Assembly (NCBI RefSeq): GCF_000715205.1
Contig: NZ_JOTP01000014.1
Span: forward strand, 1 to 64,000
Reading direction: 5' to 3'
Source of the DNA: Bacillus zhangzhouensis
GTDB lineage: Bacteria; Bacillota; Bacilli; Bacillales; Bacillaceae
Length of the DNA stretch: 64,000 nt
In this document: one piece after another, positions 1-7,927 of the stretch
Layout: each line of letters begins with the position of its first letter
Numbering within the stretch: the stretch's first letter is position 1
The notes under the pieces: model-generated
The model's input: the letters and a program-made list of their open reading frames with translations, nothing else
Databases searched by the model: none
What the model was told of the DNA's origin: nothing
Translations under genes and position numbers: made by a program

Positions 1-56
1 TATGATAATAACAAAAAAAAAACTGTAGAATGTAAACTTTAATTATAAAAATAAAT

Positions 57-77
57 CTGTCGAGATTTTCTCGACAG
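57..77 (-). terminator. Terminator of the acetate transporter gene
   Basis: A 9-bp perfect stem (CTGTCGAGA / TCTCGACAG) with a 3-nt loop lies just past the stop of the minus-strand transporter gene. Read on the minus strand it is followed by a T-rich stretch (ATTTATTTTTAT). Confidence 0.7.
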
Positions 78-81
78 CCTG

Positions 82-108
82 AGAACTGCACAGAGCAGTT
101 CTTTTTTT
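82..108 (+). terminator. Terminator of a plus-strand gene left of the window
   Basis: The stem AGAACTGC / GCAGTTCT with a 5-nt loop is followed directly by six or more T residues on the plus strand. It points toward an upstream gene outside the window, convergent with the transporter gene. Confidence 0.7.
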
Positions 109-110
109 AT

Positions 111-731
111 TTATTCTTTTGTAAAAACGCGAAATGGTTGTCCAACTGGCAGCACAGTACGACCAAAATGTGTATTGAGCACAACCGCTGCAGAACCATA
201 GAATGAAAGCAGGGAAATGATCAACTCTGATACGCCTGCAATGGTATGGGTCACATCGTACATCACACCAAACGAGCTAAGGGAAAGGCCAATGAATAAG
301 AAATCAATAAAGACGAAAATCATAAATAACACTTTATGTGTTTCCATTGCACCGATCGTCATAAACAAGCTGAAAATCAAATAACCAATAAAAGCAAAAC
401 CTAGTTGTTTTGGATCCGCAGCTCCCGCAAGCGTTTTCCCAAAAACGCCAGCTTGAATGAGCCAAGTGGTTCCAACGCCCATCCAAAAAAGACCGAATGC
501 GCCAAAGGCAGTGGCACCAAAAATATTATGATGCTTTGAATCTTGTATGGACGCAATAAGCTGCGCGATTCCTCCAAGGAAGATAGCCCAAGGTAAGATA
601 AGGGAAGTGCCATCTGTGATTCCTAGTTTTTGTGAGGACGCAACGAGCGTCACCATTGCTAAACCAAACAAACCAAGTGGTGTTGGGTCTGCAATTGATA
701 ATCGAATTGCTTGAACATTCTGTTTTTCCAT
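111..731 (-). CDS. Acetate uptake transporter, GPR1/FUN34/YaaH family
   Basis: This 206-aa integral membrane protein belongs to the GPR1/FUN34/YaaH (SatP) family, which takes up acetate and succinate with protons. The family signature near the N-terminus appears as DPTPLGLFGLA (usually NPAPLGL), and about six hydrophobic segments follow; the length is normal. The ATG is preceded by AGGAGGT at about 735-742. It is a single-gene unit with its own promoter and terminator. Family assignment is firm; substrate is inferred from the family. Confidence 0.85.
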   Translation of the reverse strand: MEKQNVQAIRLSIADPTPLGLFGLAMVTLVASSQKLGITDGTSLILPWAIFLGGIAQLIASIQDSKHHNIFGATAFGAFGLFWMGVGTTWLIQAGVFGKTLAGAADPKQLGFAFIGYLIFSLFMTIGAMETHKVLFMIFVFIDFLFIGLSLSSFGVMYDVTHTIAGVSELIISLLSFYGSAAVVLNTHFGRTVLPVGQPFRVFTKE

Positions 732-759
732 AATGACCTCCTACAATTTGCACTTACAA

Positions 760-788
760 AAGATACTCGAATTCCACAGAAACGTCAA
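760..788 (-). promoter_or_regulatory. SigA-type promoter of the acetate transporter gene
   Basis: On the minus strand TTGACG (783-788) and TATCTT (760-765) are separated by 17 nt, about 30 nt upstream of the ATG. The -35 is near consensus and the -10 is weaker. Confidence 0.5.
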
Positions 789-873
789 GCTCTTTTTTAG
801 TAGACACTTGCAACCTCTTCCAAATAAATCTATATTTAATACATATAATATGTGATAGAAAAAGAGGGATAGA

Positions 874-1692
874 ATGAGTAAAGGCTTAGCAGGAAAAACG
901 ATTGCCATTTGTGGAACGAGAAAAACAGAAGAAATGCGTACACTTGTTGAAAAGCAAGGAGGACAAGCCGTTATTCGCTCCCTTCAAGGAACAGTGTTTT
1001 TAGCCAAAGAGGAGTTAAAACCAGGCATCGAAACCTTTGTGAAACAAGGGGCTGACTGGGTGATTTTAACAACAGGCATCGGCACAAATACATTAATTGA
1101 GAGTGCAGAAGAACTAACTCTCGGAGAAGCATTTATGAACATTTTATCAAAAGCCCACATCGCTTCAAGAGGGTACAAAACCTTTGCTGCTCTCAAAAAA
1201 CACGGAATTCAGCCAGATGTTTCTGATGAAGATGGAACCATTCGTGATCTCATCTCAAAGCTTGAAGACAAAGAGTTTCAAGGCAAACGGGTCATGGTTC
1301 AGCTTCACGGCGAAAATGCGCCAGCTCTCATGCAATTTTTACATGATAAAGGGGCAGACGTTTTGCCGCTATTACCATATCAGCACACGCCTCCTGAACC
1401 AGAGGCTGCTGAAACATTGCTTCAAGAAATGAAAGATGGGAAAGTCCAGGCCGTCTGCTTTACGACCGCAGTTCAGGTTCATGCCTTTTTCAAACTAGCA
1501 TCAGAATGGGGCAGAAAAGAAGAACTGCAAGACCTATTTGAGCAGCATGTACTGGCTGTAGCTGTCGGAAAAGTAACGGCTGAAGCTTTAAAAGAGGAGG
1601 GAGTAGACCGCATTCTTGCCCCGTCTTTTGAGAGAATGGGTGCAATGATTATGGAATTATCCAAATATATGAAAAAACAATCGACACACTAA
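874..1692 (+). CDS. Uroporphyrinogen-III synthase-like (HemD-fold) protein
   Basis: This 272-aa protein has the two-lobe HemD fold pattern: an N-terminal AGKTIAICGTRKTEEM strand, the segment VILTTGIGTNTLIES, and a C-terminal lobe with AVCFTTAVQVHAFF and AVAVGKVTAEALKEEGV. HemD enzymes close and invert the hydroxymethylbilane ring in siroheme and heme synthesis. No other tetrapyrrole genes are adjacent, so it may be a paralogue of the main hemD; cysJI, whose product needs siroheme, is 25 kb away. The start has AGAGGG about 6 nt upstream. Family is confident, in vivo role is not. Confidence 0.75.
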   Translation: MSKGLAGKTIAICGTRKTEEMRTLVEKQGGQAVIRSLQGTVFLAKEELKPGIETFVKQGADWVILTTGIGTNTLIESAEELTLGEAFMNILSKAHIASRGYKTFAALKKHGIQPDVSDEDGTIRDLISKLEDKEFQGKRVMVQLHGENAPALMQFLHDKGADVLPLLPYQHTPPEPEAAETLLQEMKDGKVQAVCFTTAVQVHAFFKLASEWGRKEELQDLFEQHVLAVAVGKVTAEALKEEGVDRILAPSFERMGAMIMELSKYMKKQSTH

Positions 1693-1700
1693 CAGAAAAA

Positions 1701-1731
1701 AACGCCTTTCACAACATCAGTGAAAGGCGTT
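1701..1731. terminator. Bidirectional terminator between convergent genes
   Basis: A 12-bp perfect stem (AACGCCTTTCAC / GTGAAAGGCGTT) with a 7-nt loop lies between the HemD-like gene and uptA, with A and T runs on the two sides, so it can serve both. Confidence 0.8.
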
Positions 1732-1735
1732 TTCG

Positions 1736-2338
1736 TTAGATTGTCCGTTTTCGATTCGTACGCATTTTTTTTAGCACGAAATACAGAACGATAAGGACGA
1801 TGGCAATAGCCATAATAGGTGTTGTATAAGTGTGGGCAACACTTTGAATGTGATCCCACTTTGTCCCGAGCTGCATCCCGAGATAGATAAATAAGATGGA
1901 CCAAGGGATGGCGGCTAATCCAGTCAAGAGGACAAATTTTAAAAATGGCATCTTGGCAATACCGGCTGGGATCGAGATGGCATGGCGCACAACAGGGATA
2001 AAGCGCGCTGTAAACACGACACCTGTTCCATATCGGTCAAACCAGCGCTCTGCAGTGGCAATATGATGCTCATGGATGAATAAATATTTTCCGTACTTTG
2101 TTAAAAAAGGTCTTCCGCCGTAAAGACCAATCCAATAAATAAAGCACTGCGCAAGCGTGCCTCCAATGACCCCAGCAATGACAGCCCCAACAAAACCAAT
2201 GGTTCCTGTTGATACCATATATCCGCCATAGGCCAGAACAATTTCACTCGGAATGATTTCAATCATGAGTCCAAGTGCAACACCTACGTAACCGAGGCTT
2301 GTCAGCCAGGTTAAAATTTCATTAAAAAAGGTTCCCAT
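1736..2338 (-). CDS. uptA: DedA-family undecaprenyl-phosphate transporter UptA (YngC)
   Basis: This 200-aa membrane protein is of the DedA family. B. subtilis YngC, renamed UptA, recycles undecaprenyl phosphate across the cytoplasmic membrane. Visible family features are the re-entrant segment with IEIIPSEIVLAYGG and the arginine motif FTARFIPVVRHAISIPAG, followed by two hydrophobic segments and a basic tail. It is the last gene of yngA-yngB-uptA, 52 bp after yngB. The neighbours use the same lipid carrier, which supports the role. The ribosome site (AAAGG) is weak. Orthology rests on similarity and synteny as remembered. Confidence 0.85.
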   Translation of the reverse strand: MGTFFNEILTWLTSLGYVGVALGLMIEIIPSEIVLAYGGYMVSTGTIGFVGAVIAGVIGGTLAQCFIYWIGLYGGRPFLTKYGKYLFIHEHHIATAERWFDRYGTGVVFTARFIPVVRHAISIPAGIAKMPFLKFVLLTGLAAIPWSILFIYLGMQLGTKWDHIQSVAHTYTTPIMAIAIVLIVLYFVLKKMRTNRKRTI

Positions 2339-2390
2339 TCATTTCACACTGCCTTTAAATACGATTTTCTTCAAGCATTCTTATAAGAGC

Positions 2391-3272
2391 TTATGCTTGT
2401 TTTGCTTCTCTCATGAGTATGCTTTCTATATATGCTAGCATGGCTGGCCTCATATCATGACGCATTAATCCAATTTCAGTCGCTGCCTTAAAACAGCCAA
2501 GCTTATCTCCAACATCAAATCTCAAACCATCTAATCGTTTTGCATAAATGGGTGATTGATGTGCAATCTCTTTCAGAGCGTCTGTCAGCTGTATTTCGTT
2601 GCCAGCGCCTCTGCCGATTCTTTCTAACACAGAAAAAATCGATGGGGTTAAAAGATACCTGCCCATCACGGCTAAATCGGAAGGCGCCTCATGAATGGCT
2701 GGCTTTTCCACCAAGTCTGTGACTTCAAACACATGACCTTCTAGTCTAGCTGGTCTTATCATACCATACTTACTGACATCTAGACGATCGACTTGCTGAA
2801 CACCAATTACCTCTGTTTGTTTGTCTTCATAGACTTCCATGAGCTGAGAGAGGGCGGGTTTGTCTGATACCATCACATCATCACCTAAAAGAACAGCAAA
2901 AGGATCATTTCCGGTAAAATGACGTGCACATAACACTGCATGTCCGAGACCTAGAGGTTCCTTCTGACGAATATAATGAATATTGGCCATTTCCGCAATA
3001 TGTCTGATTTCAGCCAGCTGTTCATTCTTTCCTTTTTCGAGTAAATTTTGTTCTAGCTCGATCGACCGATCGAAGTGATCTTCAATTGATTTCTTATTTC
3101 TCCCAGTGATGATGAGAATATCTTCAATCCCTGATTCAACAGCCTCTTCTACTATATATTGAATGGCGGGTTTGTCTACGATAGGCAGCATTTCCTTTGG
3201 CTGTGCTTTGGTAGCTGGTAAAAAACGTGTTCCTAATCCGGCTGCTGGTATAACGGCTTTTTTTATGTTCAT
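2391..3272 (-). CDS. yngB: UTP-glucose-1-phosphate uridylyltransferase YngB
   Basis: This 293-aa enzyme makes UDP-glucose from UTP and glucose-1-phosphate. The nucleotide-binding motif PAAGLGTRFLPATKAQPKE lies near residue 8, and LGDDVMV and FDVGDKLG are typical of the GalU/GtaB family. The reading frame extends upstream to 3326, but ATG at 3272 is preferred: GGAG lies 10 nt upstream, and the protein then begins like its homologues (MNIKKAVIPAAG). It starts 4 bp after the yngA stop. It is paralogous to GtaB and presumably feeds glucose to the neighbouring flippase pathway. Confidence 0.85.
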   Translation of the reverse strand: MNIKKAVIPAAGLGTRFLPATKAQPKEMLPIVDKPAIQYIVEEAVESGIEDILIITGRNKKSIEDHFDRSIELEQNLLEKGKNEQLAEIRHIAEMANIHYIRQKEPLGLGHAVLCARHFTGNDPFAVLLGDDVMVSDKPALSQLMEVYEDKQTEVIGVQQVDRLDVSKYGMIRPARLEGHVFEVTDLVEKPAIHEAPSDLAVMGRYLLTPSIFSVLERIGRGAGNEIQLTDALKEIAHQSPIYAKRLDGLRFDVGDKLGCFKAATEIGLMRHDMRPAMLAYIESILMREAKQA

Positions 3273-3276
3273 GAGA

Positions 3277-3684
3277 TCAACGCTCCATTTCTGCTTTTTT
3301 ATTGACTGATTGAAAGACCCACACACGGCTTCCAGTAAATGTGATCATGAAACCTGCAAAGGTAGCGATCACTTTACTTAATAATAATGTACAACCTAAT
3401 TGCTGCATGACATATAGGACAAGATAGGTAAGGAGGCACGCTGCTCCATTGACGGTCATCCATTTGATCCATTCCCACTTGTCGGCTTTCTTTTTTACTT
3501 GAAACGTCCATTTTCGATTCCAAAAATAGCTGTTCATCATCCCTGCACTGTAGGAAAGGCACTGCGCAAGAAAATAGGGGACAAAGCAGGCGGTCAGAAG
3601 AAAAAAGATCATGAAGTCAATCAGTGTGTTACTTGCACCCACAATTGAAAAAGCAGCATACGTTCGAATTCTTTTCCTTGTCAT
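3277..3684 (-). CDS. yngA: GtrA-family membrane protein YngA
   Basis: This 135-aa, four-helix membrane protein is of the GtrA/DPMS family. Such proteins are thought to flip undecaprenyl-phosphate-linked glucose outward, for glucosylation of cell-surface polymers. FSIVGASNTLIDFMIFFLL is the typical first helix. A longer frame begins with GTG at 3699, but that codon overlaps the AGGAGG itself, so ATG at 3684 was chosen although its spacing is somewhat long. First gene of the yngA-yngB-uptA operon. Confidence 0.8.
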   Translation of the reverse strand: MTRKRIRTYAAFSIVGASNTLIDFMIFFLLTACFVPYFLAQCLSYSAGMMNSYFWNRKWTFQVKKKADKWEWIKWMTVNGAACLLTYLVLYVMQQLGCTLLLSKVIATFAGFMITFTGSRVWVFQSVNKKAEMER

Positions 3685-3848
3685 GTGAAGAATGGTCACC
3701 TCCTAAAAATTGTGTGTATGAATACTGTACATAAGGGAGTTGACGAATCAATGAAGAAAAGATGAAAAAAACATGAACAGGCGGTATCCGTTTTTTGAAC
3801 AGCTCGTGATATAATTTGTGAGATGAAACGAACGGGTGGTGCACATGC

Positions 3849-4079
3849 ATGTATTTAACAATCACAGAAACAGCTGAATACTTAGAAGTATCAGAAGCGT
3901 ATATTGAAAAATTAATCCAGCAAAAAAAGATTCGCTACGTATTTGACGGAGAATCTTACCTGATTTATCAAGGACAGTTTCAAACACATTTGAAGCAGCT
4001 TGAACAATATAAAGAGCTCGTCCAAGAGATCTTAAATGAACCGATTCCTGAAGATCCGGATGTAAAAGATGAAGATTAA
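3849..4079 (+). CDS. Small excisionase-type HTH DNA-binding protein
   Basis: This 76-aa protein begins with a MerR/excisionase-like winged helix: YLTITETAEYLEVSEAYIEK, then a basic turn (QQKKIRYVF) and a strand (GESYLIY). The C-terminal 30 residues are helical and end in an acidic tail (PEDPDVKDED). A GGGTGGTG ribosome site precedes two nearby ATGs; the second is in frame. No integrase or other mobile gene is near, so it is probably a small chromosomal regulator. Function unknown. Confidence 0.7.
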   Translation: MYLTITETAEYLEVSEAYIEKLIQQKKIRYVFDGESYLIYQGQFQTHLKQLEQYKELVQEILNEPIPEDPDVKDED

Positions 4080-4131
4080 AAAAAGACTGCCCTTGAAAAA
4101 TGGCTAAGCCCTTTTCATATGCAGTCTTTTT
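4078..4131. terminator. Long bidirectional terminator hairpin
   Basis: The outer stem AAAAAGACTGC / GCAGTCTTTTT encloses inner pairs TGAAAA/TTTTCA and GGCT/AGCC. It lies between the convergent HTH gene and the germination operon and has A/T runs on both sides. Confidence 0.75.
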
Positions 4132-4134
4132 CAA

Positions 4135-5235
4135 TTATTGGCTCACGCCGGTTTGAACAATTTTCATCTGGCATTTGATGTGAACATCTACATCAGGATA
4201 AATTTCCTCCCATTTTTCTGGTGTCATTGCTTTGTCCTTTGACCGATATCTCAAGCCTAGTCCAAGCGGATCTATTTTTTGCTTTTTAAATGATTGAACA
4301 AGGTCTTTTCCTTGCTGAGCAATACGTTTTTCCACTTCTTTTTCGACATGCTGTAAGATCGAGGGGGAATCAATTCTTTTGTATTTCATGAATTCTTTTA
4401 ATTCACCCTTAAGTTTGATGGTGATCGTCACCTTAGGTTTCCTTCTCAAATGCTCTGTTTTCCGTATTTGATAGGACACATGTGATTTGATGTTTTCAAT
4501 CACAACATGCGTTTTCGCATGATCACCTAACCTAAACTCATAAATACCATTTTTATGGTTCTCAATCATCGCTTTAAATGTAAAGGCTTTGTCCCCTGGA
4601 ATTTGGTCAACCATTTTTTCATTATCAAATAAGGCAACCCCTGTGACATGTATGGCATTGCTTGTTTTTTTGATATAAGGAAGGTATGCATCCACACCTT
4701 TTGCAAGCATCTGATTCATAAAAATGTGCTGATTCGTCAATGGCTCATTGCCGTTACGCATATTTTGCGAGAGAAGGTCAGCGATATACACCCCAATATT
4801 TAAGTTGGTTTGATTCATTTTTGTGTATAAAAGATCTTCCACTTCACCGCCGACTATCGCAAAAACCTGTCTTGCTCCGATAATGGGATCACGGTAAATG
4901 TAATTCATTAAGTCAATCATACCGACTTCTGTCGCTAGCTTTTCACTAATCAAAATCACCTGCACCTGACCCATGACGACAGGAAAAGGAGATTTTTCTG
5001 ATACGAGAAATTGAATGTTGCTCAGCGTGTTGGATCGTGCACTTAATATTTGATAACTGCCTTGCTGTTCACGCTTAAATACAGGGAAGACAAAAAACCC
5101 CTTCATTTCTCCTTCTTCTAACAAATCAAATCCTGCTGCTTGAGCAATGTTCAATTCATCTAAAAGTCGCGGCTGCGCGCAGCTAGATAACGTGATACTG
5201 ACTAACATGAGACTGATAAGAAGATAACGTTTCAT
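4135..5235 (-). CDS. Spore germination receptor C subunit, Ger(x)C lipoprotein
   Basis: This 366-aa protein is the lipoprotein subunit of a GerA-type nutrient receptor in the spore inner membrane. The signal peptide MKRYLLISLMLVSITLSSC ends in a lipobox with Cys19 as the lipidated residue. The Ger(x)C domain fills the rest (for example GGEVEDLLYT and DPLGLGLRYR). It overlaps the B gene by 4 bp (ATGA), implying translational coupling. The operon may correspond to B. subtilis yndDEF, judging by gene order and proximity to the yng region; this was not tested. Confidence 0.88.
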   Translation of the reverse strand: MKRYLLISLMLVSITLSSCAQPRLLDELNIAQAAGFDLLEEGEMKGFFVFPVFKREQQGSYQILSARSNTLSNIQFLVSEKSPFPVVMGQVQVILISEKLATEVGMIDLMNYIYRDPIIGARQVFAIVGGEVEDLLYTKMNQTNLNIGVYIADLLSQNMRNGNEPLTNQHIFMNQMLAKGVDAYLPYIKKTSNAIHVTGVALFDNEKMVDQIPGDKAFTFKAMIENHKNGIYEFRLGDHAKTHVVIENIKSHVSYQIRKTEHLRRKPKVTITIKLKGELKEFMKYKRIDSPSILQHVEKEVEKRIAQQGKDLVQSFKKQKIDPLGLGLRYRSKDKAMTPEKWEEIYPDVDVHIKCQMKIVQTGVSQ

Positions 5236-6332
5236 GCTCTTTTTTTCACCAGCCTTTTTTTGAGCAATAAGGCAATTGCAAGTAATGTAATAAAACCATA
5301 AATAAGGACAAACCCACTATATTCAATCCATTCATTAAAGGTTTCAAAGCTTGTGGCATCTATAAAAAATGTGAACATCGTTAAAACAATGACACTGAGT
5401 ACGAGTAAAGTGATCGACTGTTTTGTGTGAAAAACCTGTTTTGCCATTCTACTAGCTGCCCATAAGGGGATTGCAACATTTGGGATAATGATCAATAGCC
5501 ACATTGATATTTCAATAAATTCAAATCGCTGGATAAAAGGGAGCTTGACAATGCTTGTTAACGTGAGTGTCGGCCATTTCGTTAATTTAATTTGTGCACT
5601 TGAGTAATAAGCAATGGAAATTAAAAAAAGAAACATACTTAAAACGGTTGTAGCTGCTGCACTAATCTGGGCATACTTTTGTGAGGTTTGAGCTTTTTTG
5701 ATAAAAGGATAATAAACAAGCAGTGTTTCAAAGCCAAACATCGTCATAGAGGCATCCTTGACGCCGACGAGCATCTCTGACATCGAATGATCAAACATTG
5801 GAAACATCAAGCGAATGTGACTATATTTCATGACATAAAAACAAACAAACGTCAGCCAGTACGTCAGGACAATACTAAAAAAAGCCCATCCAGCCACCGT
5901 TCTGAATCCGCCTGTATGAATATAATAAACGAGTAAAAGCAAGACACCTGCAAATAGCAGGCCAGGGATGTCTTTAAAAAGCCATACGTGAACGACATCC
6001 ATATAATGAACAAGTACGATCAAAGATAACGAAGAAAAATAGAGAATATAAAGCACATTGAAAAACTGTCCGAGCCATTTACCTAACACAAATTGAGTAA
6101 TTTCACTAAATTCTGAGGTAGGAGATTGTCGAAACATAAAATAAATGAGAAAAATCATCAAGTTCACGCTTAAACCTGCGATCAGAATGGCTATCCATCC
6201 ATCATTATTCACGGATCGCACAAGGTTCGCCTGAAAGCTTAAGGCGCCAACACCTGTTTGGTTGGCATTGATTAAAAACAATACAAAAAAAGGGGACAAT
6301 TGAAATTTCTCTTTGACAGAAGATGAGCTCAT
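5232..6332 (-). CDS. Spore germination receptor B subunit, membrane permease
   Basis: This 366-aa polytopic protein is the GerAB-type subunit, a member of the amino acid/polyamine transporter superfamily that forms the germinant-binding site. About ten hydrophobic helices are visible, beginning with LSPFFVLFLINANQTGVGAL; a basic tail (LLKKRLVKKRA) ends it. Length is typical. It lies 12 bp downstream of the A gene and overlaps the C gene. The germinant cannot be predicted from the sequence. Confidence 0.88.
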   Translation of the reverse strand: MSSSSVKEKFQLSPFFVLFLINANQTGVGALSFQANLVRSVNNDGWIAILIAGLSVNLMIFLIYFMFRQSPTSEFSEITQFVLGKWLGQFFNVLYILYFSSLSLIVLVHYMDVVHVWLFKDIPGLLFAGVLLLLVYYIHTGGFRTVAGWAFFSIVLTYWLTFVCFYVMKYSHIRLMFPMFDHSMSEMLVGVKDASMTMFGFETLLVYYPFIKKAQTSQKYAQISAAATTVLSMFLFLISIAYYSSAQIKLTKWPTLTLTSIVKLPFIQRFEFIEISMWLLIIIPNVAIPLWAASRMAKQVFHTKQSITLLVLSVIVLTMFTFFIDATSFETFNEWIEYSGFVLIYGFITLLAIALLLKKRLVKKRA

Positions 6333-6344
6333 GATGTCACTTCC

Positions 6345-7832
6345 TTATTCATAAAAATCGTTTTTCCCCTTGCGTCCCTGCTTAGGCTTTTGGCGATGAA
6401 TGGTTTCATTTTGTCCACGTAAATTTTTCGGTCTGTTTTTTAGAAAGCGGAGCTGCGGACGAATAAAACTGTCTTTTAAGTCTGCTAAGCGAAGCGGATA
6501 AATCGGCTCTAAATATGGCTGACCAATCGATGTCAATTTCATTAAATGGGTGATGAGGAATGAGGCCATTAAACTGATACCAAGTGCACCCCAAATCTGT
6601 GCTGCAAATAGGAAAGGAAAGCGTAGAAGCCGAATGGCGCTACCCATTTTGTAAATAGGTGTAACGAAAGAGGCAAGGGCTGATAATGCCACGATAATGA
6701 GTAAAATATTACTCGTTAACCCTGCTGCAACGGCCGCTTGTCCAATGACAATCCCTCCAACAATACCTAACGTCTGACCTACCTTTGTTGGCAGGCGGGA
6801 GCCAGCTTCTCTTAACAATTCAATTGAAATCTCTAAAAACAGCGCTTCGATAATGGGCGGAAAAGGAACAAGATATCGTGATGCAACAATGGTTTCCAAT
6901 AAATCAGTCGGGATCAGTTCATAATGAAATGTTAAAACCGCAACATATAAAGGCGTGGCAAAAATAGAAAAAATGACGGCAAACATACGTAAAAGGCGGA
7001 AGCAAGAAGCTGCGATCCAAGACATGTTATAGTCTTCCATTGTTGAAAAATACTCTAACAGAATGGTCGGTGCAAGCAAGCTATGCGGTGAACCATCGAC
7101 CATGATCGCAATTTTCCCTTCGGTTAACCCTGAAGAAACACGATCTGGTCGTTCTGTATTTAAAAAAAGCGGAAAAATGGTATTAGACACGTCATAGAGC
7201 ATTTGAACAAGATAATTCGCATCTAAAATTTGATCATAATTGACATCTTCAATTCGCTGAATAACCGTCTCGACGTTATCGGGATTCGCCACTTGATCAA
7301 TATAAAGGATCGCGACCTTTGTTTGAGATAACGATCCGACAGTCTTTTCCACAACTCTTAAATCTGGTGTTGGGAGTCTTCGTCTAATTAAATTTAAATT
7401 TGTGTCAAGAACTTCGACAAAGGCTTCCTGTGCACTGATGATGCCAAATTCAAGTTCAGGCGGACCGACCGGCCTGCCTTTTTTTTCTTCGATTGGGAGG
7501 AGAAGCGCTTTGCTCCAATCAGAGCTAAAACGAATGGCGATATATCCACGTTGGAGACTGTTGCTTATTTTCTGATGCTCGCTAGTGATGACAGCTTGTT
7601 CAATTGGAATCAGCTCTCTTAATTCTTCTAATGTTTGAAGAGCACTTCTTTGTTTGATACAAGGAAGAATCTGTTCATGTAGAAGGTTTCCGTTAATTAA
7701 AGAGCGGAAAAATGAAATCCGGTAGTAGAGATCTTCAATATGAGACAGTTCATTGGTGAAATCTGCTGAACGTGATAATGCCTCAAACACTGAATTCGGG
7801 TCCTTCTGATGTTGTTTGTTTTTCTTCAGCAC
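6345..7832 (-). CDS. Spore germination receptor A subunit, GerA family
   Basis: This 495-aa protein is the GerAA-type subunit: a large N-terminal soluble domain, then a membrane domain from about residue 280 with several helices, and a basic C-terminus (QKPKQGRKGKN). VDGSPHSLLAPTILLEYF and LVPFPPIIEALFLEISIELL are characteristic. The frame extends to a TTG at 7871, but GTG at 7832 has a good ribosome site (GGAAGGAGA, 8 nt upstream), while the TTG has none. First gene of the A-B-C operon. Expression in the forespore is expected and a SigG-like promoter lies just upstream. Confidence 0.9.
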   Translation of the reverse strand: MLKKNKQHQKDPNSVFEALSRSADFTNELSHIEDLYYRISFFRSLINGNLLHEQILPCIKQRSALQTLEELRELIPIEQAVITSEHQKISNSLQRGYIAIRFSSDWSKALLLPIEEKKGRPVGPPELEFGIISAQEAFVEVLDTNLNLIRRRLPTPDLRVVEKTVGSLSQTKVAILYIDQVANPDNVETVIQRIEDVNYDQILDANYLVQMLYDVSNTIFPLFLNTERPDRVSSGLTEGKIAIMVDGSPHSLLAPTILLEYFSTMEDYNMSWIAASCFRLLRMFAVIFSIFATPLYVAVLTFHYELIPTDLLETIVASRYLVPFPPIIEALFLEISIELLREAGSRLPTKVGQTLGIVGGIVIGQAAVAAGLTSNILLIIVALSALASFVTPIYKMGSAIRLLRFPFLFAAQIWGALGISLMASFLITHLMKLTSIGQPYLEPIYPLRLADLKDSFIRPQLRFLKNRPKNLRGQNETIHRQKPKQGRKGKNDFYE

Positions 7833-7861
7833 TTGAACCGTCTCCTTCCGCGATTTTCCTC

Positions 7862-7891
7862 TATTATCCAACCAATTGTCTGAAGATATGC
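7862..7891 (-). promoter_or_regulatory. Candidate SigG promoter of the germination operon
   Basis: On the minus strand GCATA (7887-7891) and GATAATA (7862-7868) are separated by 18 nt. They match the forespore SigG pattern gnATR / CATnnTA with one mismatch. The -10 is about 30 nt upstream of the chosen GTG start. Confidence 0.45.
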
Positions 7892-7894
7892 ATG

Positions 7895-7927
7895 AAAAAA
7901 GCGTTCAGCTTCATGAGCTGGACGCTT
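7895..7927 (-). terminator. Terminator of the glycolate oxidase operon
   Basis: On the minus strand a 12-bp stem with one mismatch and a 5-nt loop (arms 7916-7927 and 7899-7910) is followed by a run of six T. The glcF stop codon lies in the loop. Confidence 0.75.

Noticed and set aside
841..853. Palindrome ACATATAATATGT before the HemD-like gene as an operator
   Set aside because: It is AT-only around a -10-like TATAAT and may be chance symmetry; no matching -35 or second copy was found.
3849..4079. Prophage or integrative element
   Set aside because: Only a small excisionase-like HTH is present, with no integrase, att repeats or phage genes.
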